A DNA stretch of 58,318 bases, from positions 1 through 58,318 of the forward strand of contig CAZNPU010000022.1 of assembly GCA_964575335.1 (NCBI GenBank), read 5' to 3'. The stretch's first letter is position 1, and each line of letters begins with the position of its first letter. Below the pieces are notes generated by a model. That model was not told the origin of the DNA. It did no database searches and saw only the letters and a program-made list of their open reading frames with translations. A program made the translations under genes and the position numbers. This DNA comes from CAZNPU01 sp964575335 (GTDB lineage: Bacteria > Planctomycetota > Phycisphaerae > Phycisphaerales > SM1A02). Below are positions 1 through 8,874 of the stretch, one piece after another.

Positions 1-503
1 GTTGCGTTGAGTCGCCCGCCTCGCGCGGGCGCGGATTGAAACAATATGACGACATCGGGGTGCCTGAAGGTGAGGACGTCGCCCGCCTCGCGCGGGCGCG
101 GATTGAAACATTCCACACCCTCTCGAGGTGGGCGTGGTTGGAGTCGCCCGCCTCGCGCGGGCGCGGATTGAAACCGTACTGGAAACAAATGAATGCCGGA
201 GTAGGCCAGTCGCCCGCCTCGCGCGGGCGCGGATTGAAACCACAGGGCCGATGTCGGCGCTCTGCAGATACGCCGTCGCCCGCCTCGCGCGGGCGCGGAT
301 TGAAACAAAAGTGGCGATCCGTGGACCATGCCCCAGCCGGTCGCCCGCCTCGCGCGGGCGCGGATTGAAACATCTCGCGGCGCATGCGCCATCTGTCGAT
401 GGCGCGTCGCCCGCCTCGCGCGGGCGCGGATTGAAACCGTACTGGAATGCGACTGCCACCGCGATTTTTTTGTCGCCCGCCTCGCGCGGGCGCGGACTGA
501 AAT
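1..503 (+). CRISPR. Type I-C-like CRISPR array, trailer end (8 repeats, 7 full spacers)
   Basis: Eight 32-bp repeats start at 11, 78, 143, 209, 275, 340, 406 and 472. They begin GTCGCCCGCC and end GGATTGAAAC, with an internal GC-rich inverted repeat. The seven spacers are 33-35 bp. Positions 1-10 are the end of another spacer, so the array continues left of the window. The last repeat (472-503) differs at two places (GGACTGAAAT), the usual sign of the leader-distal end, so the leader and cas genes should lie to the left. Repeat length, the GTCGC start and the GATTGAAAC end match the type I-C repeat family. Spacers 3 (175-208) and 7 (438-471) share their first ten bases. No cas gene is in view. 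Confidence 0.97.
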
Positions 504-960
504 AACGCTCACATTGATTACAGCCCTCAATCGAGACGAAAATTTAATCCTGCCGGCAGTCAGTCCATATAAATCAGGGCCACTCGCCCCAAGCCTGCCG
601 TTTACCTGATCACTTGTGGGCAGCAAAAGCACACACAGCCCCAGTCCGTTGTAACGGTCGCTGTTTCGCCATCGTCTGAGCATGCGAGTGATTCATCCCC
701 AGCACGTAACTCCACAATCGCCTAATCGGCACAACTGGCGCATTTGTTTGCAGAGCATTTCGACTGTCGTTTCCCGCAGCGCTGCCGATGGGGGCAACTC
801 CGGCTATCGCGAATGTATCCGTATCAACAGCGGCGACACGTTTTCGCCTCTGGCTGCAACTGCAACCGACGGCATCGCCCCAGTCATGATCTTTTCACAA
901 TGATGATGCTGCAGCAGGCTTCCGCAGGTTGCGGAATCAGCAGGAAGGAAGTCAGAAAAG
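504..960. other. Intergenic region without a gene
   Basis: Flank downstream of the CRISPR trailer. Short open frames exist, but none has a credible start, Shine-Dalgarno site or recognisable protein. The only structure seen is a hairpin at 920-936, just downstream of tRNA-Val. Confidence 0.6.
920..936 (-). terminator. Hairpin downstream of tRNA-Val
   Basis: TTCCGCA and TGCGGAA form a perfect 7-bp stem around a 3-base loop, about 25 bases beyond the 3' end of the tRNA on the minus strand. There is no T tract, so a role as terminator or processing signal is only possible. Confidence 0.3.
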
Positions 961-1034
961 TGGGCGATACTGGACTCGAACCAGTGACCTCACGGGTGTG
1001 ATCCGTGCGCTCTAGCCAGCTGAGCTAATCGCCC
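961..1034 (-). tRNA. tRNA-Val (anticodon CAC)
   Basis: On the minus strand the sequence folds as a full cloverleaf. The acceptor is GGGCGAT/ATCGCCC, the D stem GCTC/GAGC, and the anticodon stem CACGG/CCGTG holds loop ATCACAC, so the anticodon is CAC. The T arm is ACTGG-TTCGAGT-CCAGT and the discriminator base is A. The 3' CCA is not encoded. Confidence 0.95.
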
Positions 1035-1057
1035 CTGAGCGTTCTCCCGGGGGCAGG

Positions 1058-1085
1058 ATTATACCGCGTTTCCATGATCCGTCAC
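1058..1085 (-). promoter_or_regulatory. Promoter of tRNA-Val
   Basis: On the minus strand GTGACG, a 16-bp spacer and a perfect TATAAT lie 23 bases upstream of the tRNA 5' end. Confidence 0.65.
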
Positions 1086-1321
1086 GCCCTGACAAGCGGG
1101 TTTGGAAAAGTTCATCAGCCGGGCAAGTGGCGGCGACTGGCATTTGTGGTGCTGGGCGATGCGGCTACCTGCGGCAGGCGGCAGGCTCAATCGGGCAGAA
1201 TAACGCCATATAGCAGTGCATCTGTCATCGCATTTTTGAGGATGTTCGTGTCCGATATCGCCTTGCCCTGACGCAACTACTCACTGCGACATAGCCGGGA
1301 TGCTGCGGGTGGTGTGTGGCG

Positions 1322-2785
1322 TCACGACGCTGCGTGCGTGGAGGCAGGCTGCTGGCTGAGAAGAAGCGATTCAATTGATTCAGCAAGCCGGTCCTGAACG
1401 GCGCGGCGGCGGGTGCTGGCGATGGCGCCCGGATGAGCCGGCTCGGTCAATCGCGACCACTGCGGCCGAAGCTTTGCTTCGTCCAGCGCTTCAGGCAGTC
1501 GGCGCGGAACCTTCACCGGGGCGATCGCTCCCTGCTCAGTTGCCGAGACGCCGAGTTGAATGGGGCGCAAGCTGGCATGGCCGCGGCGCAGGAGAGCCTG
1601 AATGAGCGTCGCCTGGCGGGCCATGAGCAGCCGCAGCGTGGCGTCATCGCAGCGAAGCTCAGAGCGGCCGCGCAGGCGATCGATAACGCGTTTGCCGTGG
1701 GCTTGACCTGCGCCCAGCAGCGCGCCGATGGCTGCGCCGACGGCAGTGGCTGCGCCAAGACTGATGCCGCCGACCATGGCGTCGATCGTAAGCCCCGCCA
1801 GTGCGCCGGCTGCTGCGCCGCCGCCTGCGCGTATGCCGAACTGATTCATTGCTGCGGAGCTGAACAGATCGATCCCCCACCGCCCTTCCACAATCGGCAG
1901 GCCTTCAGCCTGATAATCGTCCGGACGAAAACGGTGTAGTTCGAGCAACTGCTCAACACATTGCTGTTCACGATCGCGCACACGCTGCTTGAGGGCTTCG
2001 ATTGCGCGGCGAGTCTGCTCGGCGTCGGCAGTTGGAACTGACACTTCATATGCTGCGACATCAATCAGCATGTCGGCCACGATCGCAGCGGAAGCTTGCA
2101 CCAGCGCGCGGCGCTGGTGTTTTCGCTCATCAATCAGCGCCTCCAGCGTGGCGCGGTGCTGATCGAGCAGCGTGGCCATTTTCTCCAGCAGCCGCCGCTC
2201 GCTGTCTTCATCAAACACAACCGTATCGAATTCAGCGACAGCGTGCATATTGACGCGCGACAGGTGCTCGCGCCAGGCGGCGGTTTTGGCGTCAGGGCTG
2301 GCGACGAAATTCAACACGGGCACCACCGGTCGAGCGCATCGAGCGAGAATCTCCAGTTCATCGCGATGCTTGCCGTGCACCTGATCGCGAGCGTCAATCA
2401 CGTATAGCGCCACATCGCTGGCGAGCAGTTGGCGAAGCGCTTTGGCTTCCTGTGAGAACCTGCCTCGCGCTTCAGGGCTGGCGAGAAACTGATTGACCAG
2501 TTCGTAACCGCTCACCCGGCGATCGCTGCGCATCGAATCAAGATGATCCAGCAGCGACATTGAATCTTCCAGGCCCGGCGTGTCGTAAAGCTCGATCAGC
2601 GGCTGGCCGTTGACTAAAAGCGTTGCGCCTTCCACGTGCCGCGTGGTGGCGGGCCGATCGGAGACTTCGCCAAAGCTCACATCGCGCATGAGCGTGCGCA
2701 GCAGCGATGTCTTGCCCGTATTGGTATGGCCGACGACAGCGACCTTGAGCGGCACAGGCGTTTGCGCAGAAGAAGCAGCGTTCAT
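1322..2785 (-). CDS. GTPase with C-terminal DUF3482-type region
   Basis: A 487-residue P-loop GTPase of the Era/TrmE-like class. It shows a Walker A motif GHTNTGKTS (19-27), a switch-I Thr pair at 47-48 and DTPG (68-71). The usual NKxD base-recognition motif is not obvious; the equivalent strand reads PVLNFVASPD. The C-terminal half has a long glycine-zipper stretch (about 325-375: AGGGAAAGALAG and following), which looks like a membrane-inserting hairpin. The start codon overlaps the stop of the upstream DUF2868 gene by 4 bp, so the two are co-translated. DUF2868 and DUF3482 proteins are known as a conserved gene pair; the biological role is unknown. The two products probably form a membrane complex (inference). 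Confidence 0.88.
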   Translation of the reverse strand: MNAASSAQTPVPLKVAVVGHTNTGKTSLLRTLMRDVSFGEVSDRPATTRHVEGATLLVNGQPLIELYDTPGLEDSMSLLDHLDSMRSDRRVSGYELVNQFLASPEARGRFSQEAKALRQLLASDVALYVIDARDQVHGKHRDELEILARCARPVVPVLNFVASPDAKTAAWREHLSRVNMHAVAEFDTVVFDEDSERRLLEKMATLLDQHRATLEALIDERKHQRRALVQASAAIVADMLIDVAAYEVSVPTADAEQTRRAIEALKQRVRDREQQCVEQLLELHRFRPDDYQAEGLPIVEGRWGIDLFSSAAMNQFGIRAGGGAAAGALAGLTIDAMVGGISLGAATAVGAAIGALLGAGQAHGKRVIDRLRGRSELRCDDATLRLLMARQATLIQALLRRGHASLRPIQLGVSATEQGAIAPVKVPRRLPEALDEAKLRPQWSRLTEPAHPGAIASTRRRAVQDRLAESIESLLLSQQPASTHAAS

Positions 2786-5058
2786 CGCACCGCCTCCCGG
2801 GCCATCGCCATATCAAACTGATGACGAAGCTGATCAAGCCACACCCGCACCGCCTGCGGCGAATCAAGCGCCTGATCGTTTTCAAGATCAGCAGTTGCAG
2901 CATCAAGCACGCGCGTTATGCCGGCTTCATTGCGCCCCTGCAATTCCAGCAGCATGGCAAAAAGCGCAGCAGCTCGCACCGCATCGGTCATGGCTGCAGC
3001 CCTATCGGCTGTAAGCTCGCTGTTGCTCTTTTCATCTTCATCTTCGCGCCTTTTTGCCGGCTGTATGATCGCGCCAAGCGCAGCGCCAATGGCTGACCAC
3101 ATCGGCAAAGCGCTGATAGCGATTGGTGAGATGAACGTTGCAGCCGCCACGCAGCCCAGCGCTCCTGCCGCAGCGCCGGCTGCGAGCCATTTCGGACTTC
3201 GTCGAAGGCGATCGGGCAAAAGCGACACCATGCGATCGGCGCTTGATCGAATCCGCTGCAGTGCATCTGCGGGGTTCAGAACATTCGGCGCTGCGATCAG
3301 GTTCATCCAGTTTCCGGGCGCATCACGATACAGCTGCGCGATCTGTCGATGCAGTTCAGCCTGCGCTGCTGCGGAAGGCGCAGCATCCTGCTGCTGCAAC
3401 CAGCGTGCAGCATGTTCGCTGATGACATCAAAGGCGCGCTCGATATTCCGCGTTGGCGATGCAGCGTCATGCAATGCAGTTTCGCCATTGCGCTGCAACA
3501 CGGAAAGCAGCCGCGTTTCGCTTGCGCGTGTCAGGTGATCGAGATCGAGTTCAATGATGCGCTGCGGATCGATGTCGACGCGTCTGGCCAGCGTGTACCA
3601 ATCTTCAATGCGCTGCTCAAGCTGCGCCACATCGCCCCGCTTTCGCAGGGCATGACCGCCGGTGAGCACCAGCGTGAGCGGCCGATTGGCAGCAGCGTTC
3701 AGTTCACCGAGGAACGCTCCGACGCCACGGTCCGGGGTTGTGGTGAGCGAACAAACCACAACGATTGTGCATGGCTCCGTCTCAGACTGCTGAAGCTCAC
3801 GCAGCACACGCCGCTGATCATCGCGCGTATCAACAATCCCCCACTCGCGCCATTGCACGCCATCCAGTCGAGGCGGCCAGACTGCGCCGGCTTGCGGCAT
3901 CACAAGTTCAAATCCAAGAATGGCTGGCGGACCCAGCGGCCGATCGGCGCGCGAAGTCTCCGGCGGTTGAGTCTGAAGCGCCAGTGCGTCCTGTCCATCA
4001 TCGCCATCAATCACGCCCAATGACTGCGACACCGGCATGAGGCTGGCGTGCAATCGCATATATTCCGGCCGGCTTGTGTCGATTCGATACCTGGCTCGCG
4101 CAGCGCGGCGTTGACCGAGACACCACCCCAGCAGCAGCAAGCGCGGGCCGAGGCCGTAGGTCACAATCGCACCAACCAGCAGCCCCGCCCAGGCAGGGCT
4201 TGCAGCATGGATGGCTGCGAGATCGTCAGCCGTCATGCCCTGTTTGGTCCATCGGCTGTCAGCGACCTGCTGCTGATTCGGCGTAGCAAATCCAAGCAGG
4301 TCAAGCGGGCCGGCAATGACGTTTGTCATCGCGGTATAAGCGCGATCGGAGAGAATGGTCGTCTCCCATGCAAAAATGTAGTCACGTGCGCCCAGCAGCA
4401 CGATCACCATGACCAGACAGCCGAGGTTGAATGCCAGCCACAGGCCATGACTGATTGCGCTGAGCGTCCATTTGCCAACGGAACTGGTGGCGTACATCGT
4501 GCTGATTGCGACCACCGCTGCGGCGTGATGCGGCCCGTTGTGAAGTCTGCGGCCAAGCCACTGCCCCAGACGCACCACAAGCCCGCCCAGCGTGGCCATG
4601 GCAAGTCCCTGCCCGCCGCTTCGCAACGCCGCCACCATCATGACGGCCCACGCCAGCAGCAATGCGGTCTGCAATCCGAGAATGCTGCCGAGGGTAAGAA
4701 AAATGTTGACCGGTTCATCGCGAGGCGCGCCGAGCAGCGCCCGTGCCGCACCCGCTCCGCCCAGCAGCGCGAAAATCACTGCCGCTGCGACGATGAGCCG
4801 CATGCTTGCCTGCACCTGGCGAACTGCATCGTTCAACTGAGCCGCAGCCGGCAGATGACCCGCCCGCACGATGAGGCGATGCTCGAAATCGCCATCGGCG
4901 GCAATGGCAGCAGCGTTGGCCTGGCGATCGTCGATCGGGTGCTGCAGTGAGCGTTCCCACGCAGCGGTCGCTTCTGCCAGCAGACGATCCGGCAGCTGCG
5001 CTTTCTTGCGCAGCGCAGCCGATGCGAAAGATCGTTCAGTGCTGGCGGGTTCGGTCAT
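2782..5058 (-). CDS. DUF2868-family membrane protein
   Basis: A 758-residue protein. After a soluble N-terminal 85 residues come two hydrophobic segments (about 88-110 and 122-146), two more near 185-225 and one near 290-315. A cytosolic region of about 400 residues follows, then a glycine/alanine-rich hydrophobic pair (about 645-685) near the C-terminus. The pattern and the partner gene match the DUF2868 family. It is the first gene of a two-gene operon and ends inside the start of the DUF3482 GTPase (4-bp overlap). Function is unknown; it is probably the membrane partner of the GTPase. No catalytic motif was seen. Confidence 0.82.
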   Translation of the reverse strand: MTEPASTERSFASAALRKKAQLPDRLLAEATAAWERSLQHPIDDRQANAAAIAADGDFEHRLIVRAGHLPAAAQLNDAVRQVQASMRLIVAAAVIFALLGGAGAARALLGAPRDEPVNIFLTLGSILGLQTALLLAWAVMMVAALRSGGQGLAMATLGGLVVRLGQWLGRRLHNGPHHAAAVVAISTMYATSSVGKWTLSAISHGLWLAFNLGCLVMVIVLLGARDYIFAWETTILSDRAYTAMTNVIAGPLDLLGFATPNQQQVADSRWTKQGMTADDLAAIHAASPAWAGLLVGAIVTYGLGPRLLLLGWCLGQRRAARARYRIDTSRPEYMRLHASLMPVSQSLGVIDGDDGQDALALQTQPPETSRADRPLGPPAILGFELVMPQAGAVWPPRLDGVQWREWGIVDTRDDQRRVLRELQQSETEPCTIVVVCSLTTTPDRGVGAFLGELNAAANRPLTLVLTGGHALRKRGDVAQLEQRIEDWYTLARRVDIDPQRIIELDLDHLTRASETRLLSVLQRNGETALHDAASPTRNIERAFDVISEHAARWLQQQDAAPSAAAQAELHRQIAQLYRDAPGNWMNLIAAPNVLNPADALQRIRSSADRMVSLLPDRLRRSPKWLAAGAAAGALGCVAAATFISPIAISALPMWSAIGAALGAIIQPAKRREDEDEKSNSELTADRAAAMTDAVRAAALFAMLLELQGRNEAGITRVLDAATADLENDQALDSPQAVRVWLDQLRHQFDMAMAREAVR

Positions 5059-5318
5059 GGCAGCATGGTAACGCAGGTGGCTGTTGCCGCTGGCGTCTGC
5101 ACGCTTGATGGTTGGGATTCAGCGCAACGATATGTCGCCGCATCACGGGCCAGAAGCGACAAAAGTGAGCGGCAACAACAGCGCTGCGGCGGCGGCATTC
5201 ACCGAATTGGTCGATGTGCAGTTTACGAAAATCAGCGACAGGAGCCTCAGCCAAAGCCTGCCGCTCGTCAATCACACAGAAAGGCACACGCAAGACAAGG
5301 CACACGAGCGGATCGAGA

Positions 5319-5654
5319 TCACATCTCGCGGCGAGCTTCTTCCGAGCTGGCGCTGTATGGATTGGCCGGTTCAGTAGTCGGCATCGAACGAGGCAGTTCC
5401 TGGCGAGCATTATTGCTGTTCTCAAGGCGGCGATCCGCCCTGCTCACCTCGTCATCGATCTCCTCTTCGATGCCGCGGATGCCCTTCTTGAACTCGACGA
5501 TCCCGCGGCCGAGGCTGCGCCCGACTTCGGGCAGGCGTCGACCGAAGATCAGCAATCCCAACACCAGCAGGATGATCCACTCGCTTCCACCGGGGAGTCC
5601 CCACGCCAGCGTGTGAAAGACGGAACTGGTGATTTCAATCGTGGGTATCAGCAT
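5319..5654 (-). CDS. tatA: Sec-independent protein translocase TatA/E
   Basis: A 111-residue protein with one N-terminal membrane helix (GSEWIILLVLGLLIFG), a hinge FGRRLPEVGRSLG and an amphipathic helix with EFKKGI. A charged, disordered tail follows. This is the standard TatA/E order. TatA oligomerises in the inner membrane to let folded proteins with twin-arginine signals cross. TatB and TatC are not in the window. A weak AGGA site precedes the ATG. Confidence 0.92.
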   Translation of the reverse strand: MLIPTIEITSSVFHTLAWGLPGGSEWIILLVLGLLIFGRRLPEVGRSLGRGIVEFKKGIRGIEEEIDDEVSRADRRLENSNNARQELPRSMPTTEPANPYSASSEEARREM

Positions 5655-6024
5655 GGGAAAGAATCCTGAAAGTTTGGGCTTTGAGCGTCATTCTACCGCC
5701 CTTGGTGCGAGAAATCGCGTCGGCTCCTGCAAACAAACCGCGTGAGGTCAACTTGCTTTCATCGCCGCTGCAGGAGCGGCTCTCTGAGACAGGCGAATCG
5801 ACCTGCGGGCAGTTTGATACGCCAGCCTCTTCCGGGAGCTGAGATCGGATGCATTTGCATTCAAACTGCTCCAGCAGCCCAGCACATGAGGTCTGCACCA
5901 AAACTTGGCGGCAACGAAGATCATTGAGCCGATGAGACAGCCTGCTGCTGCATGCATTTGCATCGGCATGCAACTTTCCATCATCATAGAGAGAGTGAGC
6001 ATTTTCGTGAATGTTGCCCGCGCT
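5655..6024. promoter_or_regulatory. tatA-mltA divergent intergenic region with two operator-like repeats
   Basis: No gene seen. The 12-mer ATGCATTTGCAT occurs twice in the same orientation, at 5849-5860 and 5952-5963. Each copy is itself an inverted repeat (ATGCA-TT-TGCAT). Placement between divergent genes suggests a protein-binding site; this is inference. Confidence 0.35.
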
Positions 6025-7284
6025 ATGAACCGCCCTGCAATTGCCATCTTCCTGACACTGCTGACGTTGTCCAGCCTGACGGGCTGCCGCACAAAACAGG
6101 CCGTGGAGCAGCCAGTCACAACAGAGCCGGATTACAGCCGGCAACTCCAGCCGGGCGAGTCGGCACTGCGGCTGATCACCGATCCCGCGCGACTTCCCGA
6201 TCTTGGCGGCGCTTATCGAAACCGCGATGTCTGGCTGCTTGACGGCATTGATCGCAGCCTGAGCTGGTTCGCATCCCCCTCCAGCAGGCAGTTTTTTCCA
6301 TTTGGTTCCATCACGCACGAACAGGCGCGGGTCAGTCTGATTGCGTTTTCGCACCTGCTGCAATCATCGCCCGATGAAGCGTCGTTCGTCGCCGACGTAA
6401 CGCGCATGTTCGATGTGTATGAATCCGTGGGGTACAACGGCCAGGGCGTGGTGCTGTTCACCGGCTACTACTCGCCGATCTTCAACGCCAGCCGCACGAG
6501 AACCGAGCGGTTCCAGTACCCGCTTTATCGCCGGCCCGCTGATCTGGCGACTGATCCCAAGACCGGCCAGCCGCTGGGGCGCAAGCTGGCTGACGGCTCC
6601 ATCGTGCCTTACTACACGCGCGAGGAGATCGAGCGGTCGAAGATGTTTGCAGGCAACGAGCTGGTCTGGCTGGAAGATGCGCTCTCAGCGTACATCGTGC
6701 ACGTCAACGGCTCAGCCAAACTGCGTCTGGAAGACGGTTCGGAAATGTACGTGGGCTATGCGGGGAAGACAGATCGGCCGTATGTAGGCCTGGGCAAAAC
6801 GATGCTTGATGAAGGCGTGCTCAAGCCGAATCAGCTGAGCCTGAAAGAGATTCGCCGCGTGTACCGGGAGAATCCCGAACTGGTGAAGCGGCTGATCAAC
6901 CGAAACGAAAGCTATGTGTTCTTCACCGAGTACGAGCCGGACCGCTGGCCCGCCGGTTCGCTGGGCGTGCGCGTCTCGCCGGAGACAACGCTGGCGACCG
7001 ACAAGAAGATTTATCCGCGCGGCGGCCTGGTGCTGGTTGACACCCAGGCGGTGACCTTCAGCATGGGCAAGCGGCGTTTCCTGCGATTCATGCTGGATCA
7101 GGACACCGGCGGCGCGATCCAGGCTCCCGGCCGGGCTGACATCTACATGGGCGAGGGATTGTCCGCTGAGATTCTTGCAGGTGGACAATATGCTGAAGGC
7201 CGGCTGTACTACCTGTTCCTCAAGCCCGAGTACGTGCAGCAGTTTGCCACTACGCTCAGTCCGCAGGGCAAACCGGTTTCGTGA
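6025..7284 (+). CDS. mltA: Membrane-bound lytic murein transglycosylase A
   Basis: A 419-residue lipoprotein. Starting at ATG 6025 gives a clean lipoprotein signal (hydrophobic AIAIFLTLLTL, then lipobox SLTGC), so Cys21 should be lipidated. The MltA barrel domain is recognisable from the GYYSP motif and the region FQYPLYRRP. The C-terminal 3D domain carries GRADIYMG, which holds the conserved catalytic-site Asp, and ends LYYLFL. The enzyme cleaves peptidoglycan glycan strands to 1,6-anhydro-muropeptides at the outer membrane. A GTG at 5995 is an alternative start but would bury the signal peptide. Its presence argues for a peptidoglycan wall. Confidence 0.9.
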   Translation: MNRPAIAIFLTLLTLSSLTGCRTKQAVEQPVTTEPDYSRQLQPGESALRLITDPARLPDLGGAYRNRDVWLLDGIDRSLSWFASPSSRQFFPFGSITHEQARVSLIAFSHLLQSSPDEASFVADVTRMFDVYESVGYNGQGVVLFTGYYSPIFNASRTRTERFQYPLYRRPADLATDPKTGQPLGRKLADGSIVPYYTREEIERSKMFAGNELVWLEDALSAYIVHVNGSAKLRLEDGSEMYVGYAGKTDRPYVGLGKTMLDEGVLKPNQLSLKEIRRVYRENPELVKRLINRNESYVFFTEYEPDRWPAGSLGVRVSPETTLATDKKIYPRGGLVLVDTQAVTFSMGKRRFLRFMLDQDTGGAIQAPGRADIYMGEGLSAEILAGGQYAEGRLYYLFLKPEYVQQFATTLSPQGKPVS

Positions 7285-7523
7285 GCAAACTCTGTGCCTC
7301 ATGCCGTACTGAGCCTTTGGCCCAAGCCATTTTCTCAATCTGAATCAAGACACGCCGCTGTCCTTTGCTCAGCTTGACCTCAGCAGGCCTGCGCTCCATT
7401 ACTTCATTACTTCTTGACGGTGGATTGATCCATTCATCCACTCACTCATTCGAGCGAGAGCGAACGGGGTAGCTGTAAGAAAGAAGAAGGCCGCTTACCG
7501 AATTGAATTGAAAGGACGGCCTC

Positions 7524-8099
7524 ATGCTTGAGCTGCTTGCGAAGAACTGGTGGACTTTTACGCTGCGCGGCATTGCGGCGATTGTTTTCGGCATACTGGC
7601 GCTGCTCTGGCCCGGCATTACATTGCTGGCGCTGATCATTCTCTTTGGCGCTTACGCCATTGTGGATGGCGTGCTGGCGATCATTGCCGCCATCGCGCCG
7701 CGTCAGCGTCAGGATCTTCCGCATGCACGGCCGTGGTGGGCGTATCTTCTGTGGGGACTGCTGGGCATCGCTGCGGGGATCATCGCATTTCTCTGGCCAG
7801 GCATTACCGCGCTGGCGCTGCTGTATATCATTGCATTCTGGGCCATCGTGCGAGGCGTCATGGAGATCATCGCCGCCATCCAATTGCGCCGCGTCATCAC
7901 CAATGAATGGCTGTTGATTCTGGCCGGCGTGCTCTCCATTGTCATTGGCATTGTGCTGCTGGGCTGGCCAGCCGCGGGTGCCCTCGGACTGGTGTGGTTC
8001 ATCGGCTTCATGTCAATTCTGCTGGGAGCGATGCTCATCGGCCTGAGCGTGCGGCTCAAAGGCGTGAAGAATCGGCTTGAAGCCAGAGCGGCATACTGA
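7524..8099 (+). CDS. HdeD/DUF308-family membrane protein
   Basis: A 191-residue, almost wholly hydrophobic protein with about six membrane helices. It is built from three similar units: ALLWPGITLLAL (about 26-37), AFLWPGITALAL (about 90-101) and VLLGWPAAGALGL (about 145-157). Each unit is a helix, a WPG turn and another helix. This matches the HdeD (DUF308) family, linked in enterobacteria to acid resistance; the role here is unknown. An AAAGGACGG Shine-Dalgarno site lies 8-16 bases before the ATG. It appears monocistronic. Confidence 0.85.
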   Translation: MLELLAKNWWTFTLRGIAAIVFGILALLWPGITLLALIILFGAYAIVDGVLAIIAAIAPRQRQDLPHARPWWAYLLWGLLGIAAGIIAFLWPGITALALLYIIAFWAIVRGVMEIIAAIQLRRVITNEWLLILAGVLSIVIGIVLLGWPAAGALGLVWFIGFMSILLGAMLIGLSVRLKGVKNRLEARAAY

Positions 8100-8166
8100 C
8101 CTCGCTTCAATCAGTCAATCAGGTCAGCCGTGTGCGCTCATGCGTTCAAACGGAAGCGCATTGGCG

Positions 8167-8745
8167 TCATGGTCCGGCTAAGACAGCCGATTTGGAGAAT
8201 CCCTCCTGTCGCGTCCATATCAACGCGCCGTCATTGGGCCAGGCTGCTTCACGTTGGTGATCGTCATGTCCCAACGCCGCCTGTTCCTGCACTTCACGTC
8301 GAAAATTTGCTTCATCCAGTTGCAGCCAGGCTTCGCCCGCCATGCAGCCGAGCATCCACGCCATCACGTTGATTGCAATAAACAGCCGCACCGTTCGCCC
8401 GCCAACCTGATACGTGCCGGGCGGCGCGATCGGTTTGCCGCATTCCGGACACGTGTGTGTCGGCAGGCCGCTAAGCGCATAACCGCATGCTGCGCATCGC
8501 CCCTGCCGCCACCACCGCCGCGGCCGCACGTGCGTGGTGTAGATCTCGGGCAGCTCCGGCAAGGTCACGGCCCAGACCAGCGGCACCAGCATCACAAACG
8601 CGAATATCGCTGCGATAACTGAATTGCTCAGATCAAAGCCGAACTGACCGTTGGCCGTGCGCGCCAGGCAGTACATGTAAAACACATGCACGCCGAGCGC
8701 TGCCATAACAAGCAACCTGAACGCATTGGCCAGTGGTGCGTCCAC
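8167..8745 (-). CDS. Membrane protein with planctomycete-type zinc ribbon
   Basis: A 192-residue protein from a GTG start. It has two N-terminal membrane helices (about 8-26 and 40-62). A cytosolic zinc ribbon follows: Cys84 and Cys87 in CAACGY, then LSGLP, then Cys99 and Cys102 in CPECG. A third membrane helix lies near 120-140. The CxxCGYxLxGLPxxxCPxCG pattern recurs in many planctomycete membrane proteins of unknown role, so it is taxonomic more than functional evidence. No enzyme motif was seen. The exact start is uncertain because no good Shine-Dalgarno site is present. Confidence 0.75.
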   Translation of the reverse strand: MDAPLANAFRLLVMAALGVHVFYMYCLARTANGQFGFDLSNSVIAAIFAFVMLVPLVWAVTLPELPEIYTTHVRPRRWWRQGRCAACGYALSGLPTHTCPECGKPIAPPGTYQVGGRTVRLFIAINVMAWMLGCMAGEAWLQLDEANFRREVQEQAALGHDDHQREAAWPNDGALIWTRQEGFSKSAVLAGP

Positions 8746-8874
8746 GAGAAAATCATAGAAGCGCTTCGATCCGTCACGCGGGGTGGTTGATTGCGATTTT
8801 TTGGAATTGATCAGCTATCCCCGCCTGATCGAACGTTTCTGTCATCGATTTTTCTCATCGCGTTCCATCGCTCT

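Noticed and set aside
36..609. Reading frames across the left CRISPR array (repeated ARLARARIET or SPASRGRGLK peptides)
   Set aside because: They are translations of the 32-bp repeats; the unit is a CRISPR repeat with unique spacers, not a protein repeat.
5036..5425. 129-residue minus-strand frame between tatA and the DUF2868 gene
   Set aside because: Overlaps tatA and the DUF2868 start, is rich in Cys and Arg as shadow frames are, and has no ribosome site or family resemblance.
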